A stretch of 64,000 bases of DNA from positions 62,001 to 126,000 of the forward strand of contig NZ_DAIOEU010000002.1 in NCBI RefSeq assembly GCF_036746095.1. The letters run 5' to 3'. Origin of the DNA: Dyella_B sp036746095 (lineage in GTDB: Bacteria > Pseudomonadota > Gammaproteobacteria > Xanthomonadales > Rhodanobacteraceae). The position numbers were made by a program, and so were the translations under genes. The stretch's first letter is position 1. Each line of letters opens with the position of its first letter. Positions 47,204 through 56,250 of the stretch are shown one piece after another. The notes beneath the pieces were generated by a model. It did not search any database, was not told the origin of the DNA, and saw only the letters and a program-made list of their open reading frames with translations.

Positions 47204-50200
47204 TCAGTTGCCAGGCGGGATAGATTGAAGCCTCCTTGATGCCGCAGCCATCTCGCGCATCCGGTGCAATGCCAGCAGCCGAAACGCCGCCGGCATTGCC
47301 ACCATCGACAGGAGGGGCGCCGTCAGCATGCCGCCAATCATGGGGGCTGCGATGCGCTGCATAACCTCCGATCCCGCTCCATGACCGAGAAGAATCGGAA
47401 GCAGGCCCGCCAGAATCACTGCCACCGTCATCGCCTTGGGGCGTACACGCTGCACCGCACCTTCGCGAATCGCCATATCGAGTTCGGCCATACCTGCATG
47501 AGGGTTTTGCGCGAGCTGTCGATCCCATGCATGGCGAAGATACAGCAGCATCACCACGCCGAATTCAGCCGCAACGCCGCTGAGCGCGATGAATCCAATC
47601 ATGGTCGCCACGGACACCGCATGGCCGAGCAACCAGATCAGCCACAAACCACCCACCAGCGCGAGAGGTACGCTGGCCATGATCAACGCTGCTTCACTCG
47701 CTCGACGGAATACCAGGTAGATCAGGGCAAAAATAATCGCCAGCGCGGCCGGTATGACGAATCTCAAACGTTGCATGGCGCTCGCCAGATACTCGAACTG
47801 TCCCGACCAGGCGACAGTCACGCCGGGCGGCAACGAAACCTGCTCGGCCACGATGTGTTGCAGGCGGCTCACGACCGTGCCCAGGTCGCTACCGGATGTA
47901 TCGACGTATACGTACGTCGCCAACTGGCCATTTTCGCTTTTCAGCATGGACGGCCCCGCTTCCAGGGCGATATCGGCAATCTGGGACAGCGCGAGCTGGG
48001 TGCCATTGACGAGAATCGGCAGATCTCGCAGTGCCTCGACCGAATCACGCTCAAGACGCGGATAACGGACGACGATGGGATAACGTTCACGCCCTTCAAC
48101 TGTCTGCCCGATGGGATCGCCACCCACCACGGTAGCGATCAATTGTTGCACTTGGTCCTGCGTCAACCCGTAGCGGGCGGCGGCGTCCCTGCGGATGTGC
48201 ACATCGACGTAACGTCCGCTGGCGGGGCGTTCCGCTATCGCCGAACTCACCCCCGGCACATGCTTGGCGACAGTTTCGATACGATCCGCCACGGTTTGCA
48301 GCGTCATCAGGTTCGTGCCCATCACCTTGATGCCGATCGGGCTCTTGATGCCCGTGGACAGCATATCGATGCGATTGCGAATCGGCGGTACGAACAGATT
48401 GGTCAAGCCGGGGACGCGCACCGCCTGGTCCAGCTCGGCTTCGATCTTGGCCATGGTCATTCCCGCACGCCACTGATCCTTGGGCTTGAAGGTGATGGTG
48501 GTTTCGAACATCTCCATCGGTGCCGGATCCGTGGCGCTTTCCGCGCGGCCGGCTTTGCCGAATACATGATCGACTTCCGGAACGGTCTTGATCATGCGAT
48601 CGGTGAGCTGCAGCAATTGCGAAGCCTTGTCCGCAGACAGCCCCGTCAGCGCGGTGGGCATGTACAGCAAAGTGCCTTCGTCCATGGGTGGCATGAACTC
48701 GCTGCCCAATTGGCTCATGGGTATGGCCGCACTCAGTAGCAGCATACTGGCCAGCGCGAGCGTTGTTTTTGGATAACGCAGCACCTTGTCCAGGATCGGT
48801 CGATACGACGCTATCAGGCAGCGGTTGAGCGGGTTGTCGTTCTCGGGGCGAATGCGTCCACGCACGAGATAGCCCGTCAATACAGGAACCAGGGTGACGG
48901 CCAATCCCGCTGCCGCCGCCATTGCGTAGGTCTTGGTGAATGCTAGCGGCTTGAACAGCTTGCCCTCCTGTCCCTGCAGTGCAAATACAGGTACGAAAGA
49001 CAGCGCGATGATCAGCAGACTGATAAAAAGTGCCGGCCCTACTTCGGCCGCCGACTCAGCCACCAGGGCCCAGCGTGCCGCCCCTTGCGGCTCTTGTCCG
49101 TCGTGCGCGTCGCGCCAATGCTGCAGATGTTTGTGTGCGTTCTCGATCATGACGATGGCCGCGTCCACCATCGCGCCGATCGCGATCGCGATGCCGGCCA
49201 GCGACATCAGGTTGGCCGACACGCCTTGCGCGTCCATCACGATGAAAGCGGTGAGCACGCCGAGCGGCAGCGTAACAACCGCCACAAAAGCCGATCGCAG
49301 GTGGCCAAGGAACAAGGCGCACACCAAAGCGACCACCACAAACTCCTCAAGCAACTTGCCCCAGACGTTCTCGACCGCCGCATCGATCAGTTGGGACCGA
49401 TCATAGGTGGGCACAATCTCCACACCCGCCGGCAGGCTGCGTTGGAGTTCGGCCAGCTTTGCCTTCACGGCCACAATCGCGGCGCGCGCATTCTTTCCCG
49501 AGCGCAGCACGATCACTCCGCCGACCACTTCGCCCTGGCCATCCAGTTCTGCAATGCCACGGCGAAAGGTCGGGCCGCGCCGCACAGTAGCAACATCACG
49601 CAGCAATACCGGTATGCCAGCGTTGCTGGTAACGACGGGAACATTTTCGAAATCGGCGCGTGTCTTCAGATACCCTTCGCTGCGCACGATCAGCTCTGCT
49701 TCGCCTTGCTCGATCACCGAGCCACCATTCGCCCCGTTGGCGGCACGTACCGCCTCGATCAGTTGGGCGACGGTGAGATGGCGAGCAGCCAGTGCCTGGG
49801 GATCGGGCACGATCTGCCAAGCACGCTCCATGCCCCCGATCGTGGCTACTTCCGCAACGTCAGGCACCGTTTTCAGCTGGTAGCGAAGGAGCCAGTCCTG
49901 GATGGCCCGCAACTGGCCCAGGTCGTGTTTTCCCGTGCGGTCGACCAGGGCGTATTCGTAAATCCAGCCCAGCCCCGTGGCATCGGGACCCAGCGCAGGA
50001 TTTACGCCGCTTGGAAGACTGCCGCGGACTTGGCTCAGGTACTCCAGTACGCGCGATCGCGCCCAATACAGATCCGTGCTGTCATCAAACAGCACATAGA
50101 CATACGAATCTCCGAAGAACGAATAGCCGCGCACCACCTTGGCGCCAGGGACGGAAAGCATGGTGGTCGCCAGTGGATACGTGACTTGGTCCTCCACGAC

Positions 50201-50377
50201 TTGCGGCGACTGGCCCGGCCAGGAGGTGCGGATGATCACCTGCGTATCGGAGAGGTCGGGCAGCGCATCGATTGGCGTGTGCGTGGTGGCATAGACACCC
50301 AGTGCGGCCAGCACGACGGCCGCCAACAACACGAATACGCGATGGGCGATGGACGCGCGGATCAGCGCGGCAATCAT
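47204..50377 (-). CDS. cusA: CusA-type RND heavy-metal efflux pump
   Basis: 1057 residues, 12 membrane helices and two large periplasmic loops. N-terminal APIDALPDLSDTQVII-like segment (TPIDALPDLSDTQVIIRTSW) and GYSFFGDSYVYVLFDD are strongly CusA/SilA-like rather than CzcA-like. Helix 4 has MVDAAIVMIENAHKHL with the proton-relay Asp. The Met triad for Cu(I)/Ag(I) lies in the porter domain (LGSEFMPPMDEGTLLYMPT region and following). It exports Cu(I)/Ag(I) from periplasm or cytoplasm through CusB and CusC. Its start overlaps cusB by 4 nt; last gene of the operon. Confidence 0.95.
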   Translation of the reverse strand: MIAALIRASIAHRVFVLLAAVVLAALGVYATTHTPIDALPDLSDTQVIIRTSWPGQSPQVVEDQVTYPLATTMLSVPGAKVVRGYSFFGDSYVYVLFDDSTDLYWARSRVLEYLSQVRGSLPSGVNPALGPDATGLGWIYEYALVDRTGKHDLGQLRAIQDWLLRYQLKTVPDVAEVATIGGMERAWQIVPDPQALAARHLTVAQLIEAVRAANGANGGSVIEQGEAELIVRSEGYLKTRADFENVPVVTSNAGIPVLLRDVATVRRGPTFRRGIAELDGQGEVVGGVIVLRSGKNARAAIVAVKAKLAELQRSLPAGVEIVPTYDRSQLIDAAVENVWGKLLEEFVVVALVCALFLGHLRSAFVAVVTLPLGVLTAFIVMDAQGVSANLMSLAGIAIAIGAMVDAAIVMIENAHKHLQHWRDAHDGQEPQGAARWALVAESAAEVGPALFISLLIIALSFVPVFALQGQEGKLFKPLAFTKTYAMAAAAGLAVTLVPVLTGYLVRGRIRPENDNPLNRCLIASYRPILDKVLRYPKTTLALASMLLLSAAIPMSQLGSEFMPPMDEGTLLYMPTALTGLSADKASQLLQLTDRMIKTVPEVDHVFGKAGRAESATDPAPMEMFETTITFKPKDQWRAGMTMAKIEAELDQAVRVPGLTNLFVPPIRNRIDMLSTGIKSPIGIKVMGTNLMTLQTVADRIETVAKHVPGVSSAIAERPASGRYVDVHIRRDAAARYGLTQDQVQQLIATVVGGDPIGQTVEGRERYPIVVRYPRLERDSVEALRDLPILVNGTQLALSQIADIALEAGPSMLKSENGQLATYVYVDTSGSDLGTVVSRLQHIVAEQVSLPPGVTVAWSGQFEYLASAMQRLRFVIPAALAIIFALIYLVFRRASEAALIMASVPLALVGGLWLIWLLGHAVSVATMIGFIALSGVAAEFGVVMLLYLRHAWDRQLAQNPHAGMAELDMAIREGAVQRVRPKAMTVAVILAGLLPILLGHGAGSEVMQRIAAPMIGGMLTAPLLSMVAMPAAFRLLALHRMREMAAASRRLQSIPPGN

Positions 50378-51657
50378 GGCCGATCTCCCGTGTGCACTTC
50401 CGGCATCGGCACACTCGCCGCCGTGGCGGGCTGAGCGGCATGGGTATCGAGCCGATCGAGTGCGCCGGACAAGCTCGCCTCCGAGTCGATCAGGAATTGA
50501 CCGGAGACGACGACTGTTTCGTTGCCTTTCAGGCCAGCAAGAACTTCCGTGTACCCCTCCGAGGAACGACCGGTACGCACGGATACGGGCCGGAAATGTC
50601 CGTTCCCCTCGACGACGATCACGCGTGACTGGGAACCCGATGTGATGACTGCCTCGCTGGGTATGACCGGCACGGCCTCTTTGTTTGCCGAGGCGATGCG
50701 CACCGACGCAAACATACCTGGGCTTAAAGCACCGTCTGCGTTATCGAGCACGATGCGGGCACGCTGCGTGCGTGTCGTCGTATCGATATCGGGCAACAGG
50801 GTTTCCACGGTGCCATGGAACTCACGCCCGGGCAGCGCATCGACTGTTATGGTGACGGGCGTGCCGCGACGTACCGTTCCGGCCACTGCTTGAGGAAGCG
50901 CGGCTTCGACCCATACGCTGGACAAACCATTGACGGTCATCAGAGATTGACCCGCACTGACGCGCTGCCCTTGTTGTACATCCAAGGTGGTGACTACACC
51001 GCTCGCCGGAGCGTGCAGTGTTATGGCGCCGCTCGAACCGTGGTGAGCACTTCGGATATCGGCGCCGGTCAGGCCCATGACATTGAGGCGTTGCCGTGCC
51101 GCCACTCGCAATGCTTTGGCGTCGGAGGATTGCGCCTGCTGCAACGCGTTGTATTCGGCAAGCGCGGTATCCCACGCCGGCGCCAACATTGCCGCCAACG
51201 GCTGGCCCGTCTTGATGGCGGTGTACGGAGCACGTACGTAAAGCTGATTTATCACACCGTCGACGCGAGCGCTGATGGTCGTGGCTTGGCGCAGGTCCCA
51301 GGTCACGGTGCCGGGAACCTGGTTCACCCAAGCCAGTGCACGACGCTCCACGGGAGCCGTGCGTATGCCAAGGTTTTGAACCGTCGCCGGATCAATACGG
51401 ACGATGGCCGAATCGGAATCTTCGTTAGCGTACCTGGGCACCATTTGCATGCCCATGGGCGAGAGCCCCGGATGATCGAAATGCTGATCCGGCACCATCG
51501 TGTCGTACCAATACAGGACTTTTTTGCCAGGTACTTGGGCTGTCGTGCCAGCCGAAGGCGCGGAAGACGATGACCCATGTCGACCGGCAAAGTAGCCGCT
51601 AACCAGCAACAGCGCCGCAATGGAAACGGCAATCAAGGCAATCAGCGCGCGCTTCAT
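50374..51657 (-). CDS. cusB: CusB-type membrane fusion protein
   Basis: 427 residues. N-terminal anchor (LIALIAVSIAALLLVSGYFA), then the CusB metal-handling segment VLYWYDTMVPDQHFDHPG followed by SPMGMQMVP with the Met residues that pass Cu(I)/Ag(I). Lipoyl/coiled-coil and beta-barrel domains follow (LYVRAPYTAIKTGQPLAAML; HAPASGVVTTLDVQQGQRV). No C-terminal CusF domain. I chose the ATG at 51657, which overlaps the cusC stop by 4 nt; an upstream extension of 78 codons is inside cusC. Confidence 0.94.
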   Translation of the reverse strand: MKRALIALIAVSIAALLLVSGYFAGRHGSSSSAPSAGTTAQVPGKKVLYWYDTMVPDQHFDHPGLSPMGMQMVPRYANEDSDSAIVRIDPATVQNLGIRTAPVERRALAWVNQVPGTVTWDLRQATTISARVDGVINQLYVRAPYTAIKTGQPLAAMLAPAWDTALAEYNALQQAQSSDAKALRVAARQRLNVMGLTGADIRSAHHGSSGAITLHAPASGVVTTLDVQQGQRVSAGQSLMTVNGLSSVWVEAALPQAVAGTVRRGTPVTITVDALPGREFHGTVETLLPDIDTTTRTQRARIVLDNADGALSPGMFASVRIASANKEAVPVIPSEAVITSGSQSRVIVVEGNGHFRPVSVRTGRSSEGYTEVLAGLKGNETVVVSGQFLIDSEASLSGALDRLDTHAAQPATAASVPMPEVHTGDRP

Positions 51658-52928
51658 GGCATCGCCTCCGAAGTTGGCAATAGATAGGCCAGCGATGCCC
51701 ACAGGCGCGCTCGTGCGGTGAGCGCATCGACGTAACCCAGGCGCAGCTCGATTTCGTCGCGGCGGGCATCCAGCCAGGGTTGCAATGCGCCGCCACCGCG
51801 ATAGGCGGCCAAGGCCGTTTTCGAGCGGTCGCGATCGAGCGGAAGCATGGTGTTCTGGTAGCGCTGAATCTGCTGCGCCAGCCCCTGCCAAGTCGCCAGC
51901 GCACGAGCAACAGCCGCACGCTGCTCGCGGCGCGCATCTTCATGCGCATCCTGGGCCGCTTCCCACTGCTCTTCTTTGGCGCTGATGGCGCGATCCTGCC
52001 GATTGCGCGTAAACAGCGGCAGGGTGACGCCGAATTGCAGCATCACCATGTCCGAGAGTGGGCCGGCGCGTTGGCCGTAAAGGAAACTCACACTCCAGTC
52101 GGGATGCCTGGTTGCGCGCGCGCGATCAAACGCAGCTTGCGCGACTTGTTCGCGGGCCTGCCAAATTTGCATGGGCGCTTGCTGGTCGACAGCCTGCTCC
52201 AAATACCCAGGCGCAACCGGCAACTGCCCGAAATCGGGCGCATCGCCAAGCTCCGCCGCGGTGTGTCCCAGCCAACGCTGCAAACCCGCTTGCGCCACGG
52301 CAATGTCCGCATCGGCGGCATCCAGGCGATTGTCCAGCGCTGCGGCTTGGGCACGCGCCGCCAACGCATCGGTCGCGGAGCCGTCGCCGCCTTTTAGCCG
52401 CGCTTGCGCCACCTGCACGGCCAGCGCGTTTTCGGCGCGGAGTTCGGCGAGCAATGCGCGCTTCTGCCGTGCGGCCCAAAGGTCGATCCAGGCGTCGGCG
52501 ACACGCTCTTGAATCGACTGGATAGTGTCGGCGCCTTCCGCATCAGCCGCTTTGATTTCGGCATTCGCCACCTCGCGATCGGCCGAACGCGATGCGCGGG
52601 AAGGCAGCGCCTGCGTGACCCCTATCGTGCGCATCGTCATCGGATCGGAGCGCACGCTGAAAGCACCCGGCGCGGTGACGGGAAAATTCTGCACGCCGAA
52701 ATCCAGCGTAGGATCAGGCAGGCGACCTGCACGCTTCGCTTCTTCATGCATCGACGCAATGTGCGCGTGATGCGCCATCAGCGCGGGCGCTTGGGCCACG
52801 CCTTCTTGCACGGCTGCCTGCAAGGTCAACGGCGAATCAGCCGCAAAGGAAGTGGAGACCGATACCCCACCAAGGACGATAGCCAATCCCGACGCCACCG
52901 CACGCCGGGTGAACACGGACAACAACAT
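51654..52928 (-). CDS. cusC: TolC/CusC-type outer-membrane efflux protein
   Basis: 424 residues. Signal peptide (VASGLAIVLGGVSVSTSFA) without a lipobox Cys, then the two OEP coiled-coil repeats (PDPTLDFGVQNFPVTAPGAF; LQFGVTLPLFTRNRQDRA). This is the short TolC type frequently paired with CusBA in Xanthomonadales. It overlaps cusB by 4 nt and forms the outer-membrane duct of the copper/silver pump. Confidence 0.92.
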   Translation of the reverse strand: MLLSVFTRRAVASGLAIVLGGVSVSTSFAADSPLTLQAAVQEGVAQAPALMAHHAHIASMHEEAKRAGRLPDPTLDFGVQNFPVTAPGAFSVRSDPMTMRTIGVTQALPSRASRSADREVANAEIKAADAEGADTIQSIQERVADAWIDLWAARQKRALLAELRAENALAVQVAQARLKGGDGSATDALAARAQAAALDNRLDAADADIAVAQAGLQRWLGHTAAELGDAPDFGQLPVAPGYLEQAVDQQAPMQIWQAREQVAQAAFDRARATRHPDWSVSFLYGQRAGPLSDMVMLQFGVTLPLFTRNRQDRAISAKEEQWEAAQDAHEDARREQRAAVARALATWQGLAQQIQRYQNTMLPLDRDRSKTALAAYRGGGALQPWLDARRDEIELRLGYVDALTARARLWASLAYLLPTSEAMP

Positions 52929-53003
52929 GGTGATTACTCCCAGGAGCCAACGAATGTCGCGCTCGACCGAGCCCGACGAGGCTTCAGCGCGAAGCGCGGC
53001 TCG

Positions 53004-53468
53004 CTAGATCAACAGGGAGCAGAACAGCAGGTTTGCCGGTGGCGGCGGTGCTCGGAGACGATCGCGTTGCTTTTGCCGGGCCGTCATCGGCGACGACAGT
53101 GCAACAGCCGTTGGCAACACGGGGGGCAACGCCACCAGCGCGCTGGGCGGCACGGACAACGCAGGAAGCGCCGTGGGAGCGGAGGCGTCGGAAGCGCAAT
53201 GCTTGGCGCATAGCGCACGGGACGCCGCGGTATGTTTCATCTGCGGGCAGGTTGACGCCATGGCCGCATCAGCCGCCGATACGCTCATGGCCATCGTTGG
53301 ACCCATCGCGCCATCTGGCATGGTGCAGACGTAACCGGCAAGCGCCGACTGCAATCCCAGCATGAACAGCAATCCTCCCAGCAAGAACCAGCGCGTCAGG
53401 CGCGCGCGACGGATATCGCGCAAGCGCCAACGCGTTGGACCCAGCTTCGGGAGCGACAGGTGCGTCAT
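53004..53468 (-). CDS. Small Cys/Met/His-containing protein of the cus operon
   Basis: 154 residues. ATG 53468 is chosen because it precedes a basic stretch and a membrane or signal helix (WFLLGGLLFMLGLQSALAG). The next part is rich in Met and Cys: YVCTMPDGAMGPTMAMS, STCPQM and LCAKHC, followed by a Pro/Ala tail ending PPPPANLLFCSLLI. Position 75 nt before cusC and this composition suggest a periplasmic copper-binding or regulatory protein (CopL/DUF2946-like in style). Family not certain. Confidence 0.65.
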   Translation of the reverse strand: MTHLSLPKLGPTRWRLRDIRRARLTRWFLLGGLLFMLGLQSALAGYVCTMPDGAMGPTMAMSVSAADAAMASTCPQMKHTAASRALCAKHCASDASAPTALPALSVPPSALVALPPVLPTAVALSSPMTARQKQRDRLRAPPPPANLLFCSLLI

Positions 53469-53715
53469 GGATGCGGAGTGTACTACCGAAAAGAGGATGG
53501 CCTGCTGCAAGCATCATTCGTTCGGAAATACGGATGGTTACATCCATCCACTCGCGAATATCGTGGCATCCATCAGGCTTGGGGTGTTTCAGCAAGGCCA
53601 TGAACCGGCCCTTTCGAATGGCGATGACCGATGATGGGTATCGCGGTTCTGAACCGGCGCAGATGCTCCGTTCAAGCCGGCACCTTGTTCATTTGCAACC
53701 AGCACTGCACTGGCG

Positions 53716-53737
53716 TAGGCCAGGATGAAATCCCAGC
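53716..53737. repeat. Half REP element, GGATGAAATCCCAGC
   Basis: Single arm TAGGCCAGGATGAAATCCCAGC with no partner arm nearby. It lies in the 385-bp gap between the cus operon and the metallothionein gene, in which I see no gene. Confidence 0.7.
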
Positions 53738-53853
53738 GGAAGATCGCCCCTCGCGCTCCGAACGAACCCTTATACACAACGTTTAGCCCATCTCCACACG
53801 CTTTGCGTCATGCCCGTGCGATGGTGGCAGCACCGTAGCCTCGGAGAAGCACC

Positions 53854-54039
53854 ATGTCTGAAGCCAGCTACCACTGCGCCCACGCGGGTTGCCAATGCAT
53901 GCTCACCCCGGAACAAGGCGAGTTTTGCAGTGACTATTGCAAGCAGGCAGCGCAGCTTCCCGCCACCGATGCGCCATGTGCATGCGGCCACCCGGCCTGC
54001 CAATCGCATGCGGCGCCTGAATTGCAATCGGATGGTTGA
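53854..54039 (+). CDS. Bacterial metallothionein (SmtA-like)
   Basis: 61 residues with eight Cys (8, 13, 15, 25, 29, 42, 44 and 49) and several His in the bacterial metallothionein pattern: CAHAGCQC, FCSDYC, PCACGHPAC. Such proteins bind four Zn/Cd/Cu ions and include a short zinc-finger-like fold around the FCSDYC part. GGAGAAG lies before the ATG. Close to the cus operon, so the region handles soft metals both by efflux and by sequestration. Confidence 0.92.
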   Translation: MSEASYHCAHAGCQCMLTPEQGEFCSDYCKQAAQLPATDAPCACGHPACQSHAAPELQSDG

Positions 54040-54285
54040 AGCAGCGGACGATTGTCACGGCGCCCCATCAAACTCGTTCGCCTGCGTCGCGTAGGCGTTC
54101 GCCAACGCCTTAAAGCACTCGTGACCGACAGATTGTGCCGCGCGCTTTATGCGAAGGTGCGGCTGTCGGGCGTGCCCATCCGTGTGATGACCGCGACACG
54201 CCCGACATGAAGTGAAGTAGCGCGGATCGCCTGGGAGGCACCCCAAACGATCCGCTGGCCACCACCAACTAACAAGGAGTCAACA

Positions 54286-54417
54286 GTGGTTACATCGAAT
54301 CATACGGCACCTGCACGTCCTCGTGCCCCCGCCACGGTGCTTTTCCCCTACTTCACCGCTGCGCAGGCTGCGCAACGTCGAGCCAAAGTGGGCACTCGCC
54401 GAACCGGAAGCAGCTGA
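54286..54417 (+). CDS. Tiny basic protein, 43 residues
   Basis: GTG start with a strong AAGGAG 6 nt upstream. The sequence is Ala/Pro-rich then basic (TAPARPRAPATVLFPYFTAA, then QAAQRRAKVGTRRTGSS). No family known. It is supported only by its start signal and by standing just before another small gene. Confidence 0.4.
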   Translation: MVTSNHTAPARPRAPATVLFPYFTAAQAAQRRAKVGTRRTGSS

Positions 54418-54501
54418 TTCCGACTCAACGAGCAGGATTTTCCTGAAAGCCCTTCACGCCGCGTGCAATACGCGGCGTGACCTAAGCGTGTGGAGAACAC
54501 C

Positions 54502-54774
54502 ATGCAAGACATGCACGGCGGCCGCTGCGGTCCGCAACTCTATCTATTGTCCGAAGATGGCTACGAAGTCCTCAAGCACCTGCAGGACATGCTGCCCCTG
54601 ATGGCGCTCATCACCTATAACGAAGAACACCTGGCGAACGACGACGACATGATGACCATCGGCCGCGCCGAGCTTTATTTCATCTTCCAGGCGATCAATA
54701 CACAGATTGACGATGTGCTTGACCGCCTTGGCAACGAGAACTGGCTGGGCGCCCAAAGCCACACGCGGCAATAG
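54502..54774 (+). CDS. Small protein, probable XAC0095 family
   Basis: 90 residues, ATG 54502 with GGAGA 5 nt upstream. The pattern LYLLSEDGYEVLKHLQDMLP ... FIFQAINTQIDDVLDRLG resembles the XAC0095-type small proteins of Xanthomonadaceae (two amphipathic helices around a loop, function unknown). If right, it supports the Xanthomonadales assignment. Assignment by eye. Confidence 0.65.
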   Translation: MQDMHGGRCGPQLYLLSEDGYEVLKHLQDMLPLMALITYNEEHLANDDDMMTIGRAELYFIFQAINTQIDDVLDRLGNENWLGAQSHTRQ

Positions 54775-54780
54775 CGGCTG

Positions 54781-55143
54781 CTATCCGACCGTGATGAACC
54801 AGGTAATAAAGCCCGTATTCACTACGGTAAAAATCATGCCTGCAATAAACGTGGTGTCTGCAAAATATTCCAGCCGATGATTGCGCTTGCGATTGCGCGT
54901 GCGCAATCCCCAATAGGAAAGCAACCCGGAAACCATATAGACCATCGCATTGATGGTAAGCAGATCATCGCCAAGCGTGTCTTTGCTTTTCAGCGTGATG
55001 ACCACGCGCAAGATGCCCACGACAGTCAGGCAGACACCCACCATTACCGACGACGAACTGAAGATGTGGACGCAGATGTCGTCGACCAATGCGCGGGGTG
55101 GGATGTCTTCGGGTTCGGCTTCGAGGGTAGAAGGAGTGTTCAT
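54781..55143 (-). CDS. Membrane protein, three to four helices
   Basis: 120 residues. Polar, acidic N-terminus (NTPSTLEAEPEDIPPRALVD), then helices (VMVGVCLTVVGILRVVITL, INAMVYMVSGLLSYWGL and FIAGMIFTVVNTGFITWFIT). ATG at 55143. Converges with the XAC0095-like gene, stops only 6 nt apart. No family named. Confidence 0.7.
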   Translation of the reverse strand: MNTPSTLEAEPEDIPPRALVDDICVHIFSSSSVMVGVCLTVVGILRVVITLKSKDTLGDDLLTINAMVYMVSGLLSYWGLRTRNRKRNHRLEYFADTTFIAGMIFTVVNTGFITWFITVG

Positions 55144-56250
55144 GGCTGCGTGTACCCCATGTGATATTCGAAGGCTATCCACGCCCAGCCGAGTGTACGA
55201 CACGGGCGCAGATGACTTCCGGCCGCGTTCACTTCACCTGCGCTTCGCCGCCTTGAGCTGCGCGCGTCCATCTCATCATCTTTCGCGCTCGAAGTGGTGC
55301 TCGCAATGCAGATTCGGTCCATCCTTTGTCTGTCGATCCCTGCCCTCGCGCCATGCCCCGCAGGCGATCGGCCACTTCACACCGGCATGCGCTTCTGATG
55401 GGCTGAGCGTGGGCGTCTCGTCCAACGCGACGTAGATCCGGCGCCGACCCGGATGGCGGCCACCAATCCAACAGATCCTGGGGCTTGAGTTCGGTGGGAG
55501 CTTATTGTTCGCAATTCGCCAATTACGGATGTGCGTGACACAACTCGAGCTGGCCACTTATCCGCCAGGCTTCCTTGCTGTCCACAAGCGCGCCTTGTGT
55601 GGCCTCTTCGCGAGCCGTGGCTGAGCCGTCCGGGTAAAACCGCTTCTCAATGGCTGCGCCTGTTGTGCGCATCCCGCGGCGGCAGGCGTCGGAGAGAAGA
55701 ATACAGAGTTGCGTGACGGTCATCACAGTATGGATCTGGAGCACGCTTCGCGCCAAAGGCGCGGCCTCGGATGGCATAAATCTTGATTGCATCAGCATGG
55801 TCGAGTACATTTCTCAGACCGCACGTTTCACGCAAGACGTTCCGGTGCGAGGTAAGCTCCGGCTGCGGATGGCGACGTGAAGATGGGCGGATAAATGGAC
55901 GTGTCGGGTCGATGAACTCCGGCAAGGGGAGCAACGAGAACACTTCTTAGCGATGGGGCCGCCCGCAAACAGGACTCATCGCAGACCGCTGCAACACAGA
56001 CCACAGCGACATCAGGGGGAGATGTGCCGCGTGTTTCTATTGCCATAGCGTTGGCCGTGTCCAGGGGCCAGCCTTTCTTATCGAAAACGCAGGATCGCCG
56101 GCATAGCGAGTCAGTGGCGCGCCGGGTCGATATCCCCATGTCGCGTTGTGCTTTGCGTCGCCCCGTTTCTGCTAGCGAACAGCCGCTCTTTGCAGTGGCT
56201 GCGTCGCGTGCGCTCCTTATACGGTGCGCCGCTACCGGAGAGTTGTCGTT
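55144..56250. other. About 1.1 kb without a convincing gene
   Basis: Weak candidates only: two overlapping minus-strand frames (55810-55523 and 55557-55276) that could be pieces of one decayed gene, and a plus frame (GTG 56024 to 56254) whose stop overlaps the adhesin ATG, with AGGGGGAG just before its GTG. None has recognisable domains. The large adhesin promoter must lie in the last part of this stretch, but I see no clear hexamers. Confidence 0.5.

Noticed and set aside
54055..54246. Minus-strand frame of 63 codons between the metallothionein and the tiny GTG gene
   Set aside because: No start signal and no family; composition does not favour it over chance.
55276..55810. Two overlapping minus-strand frames as one frameshifted gene
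   Set aside because: The joined product shows no domain I recognise; mentioned only in the gap description.
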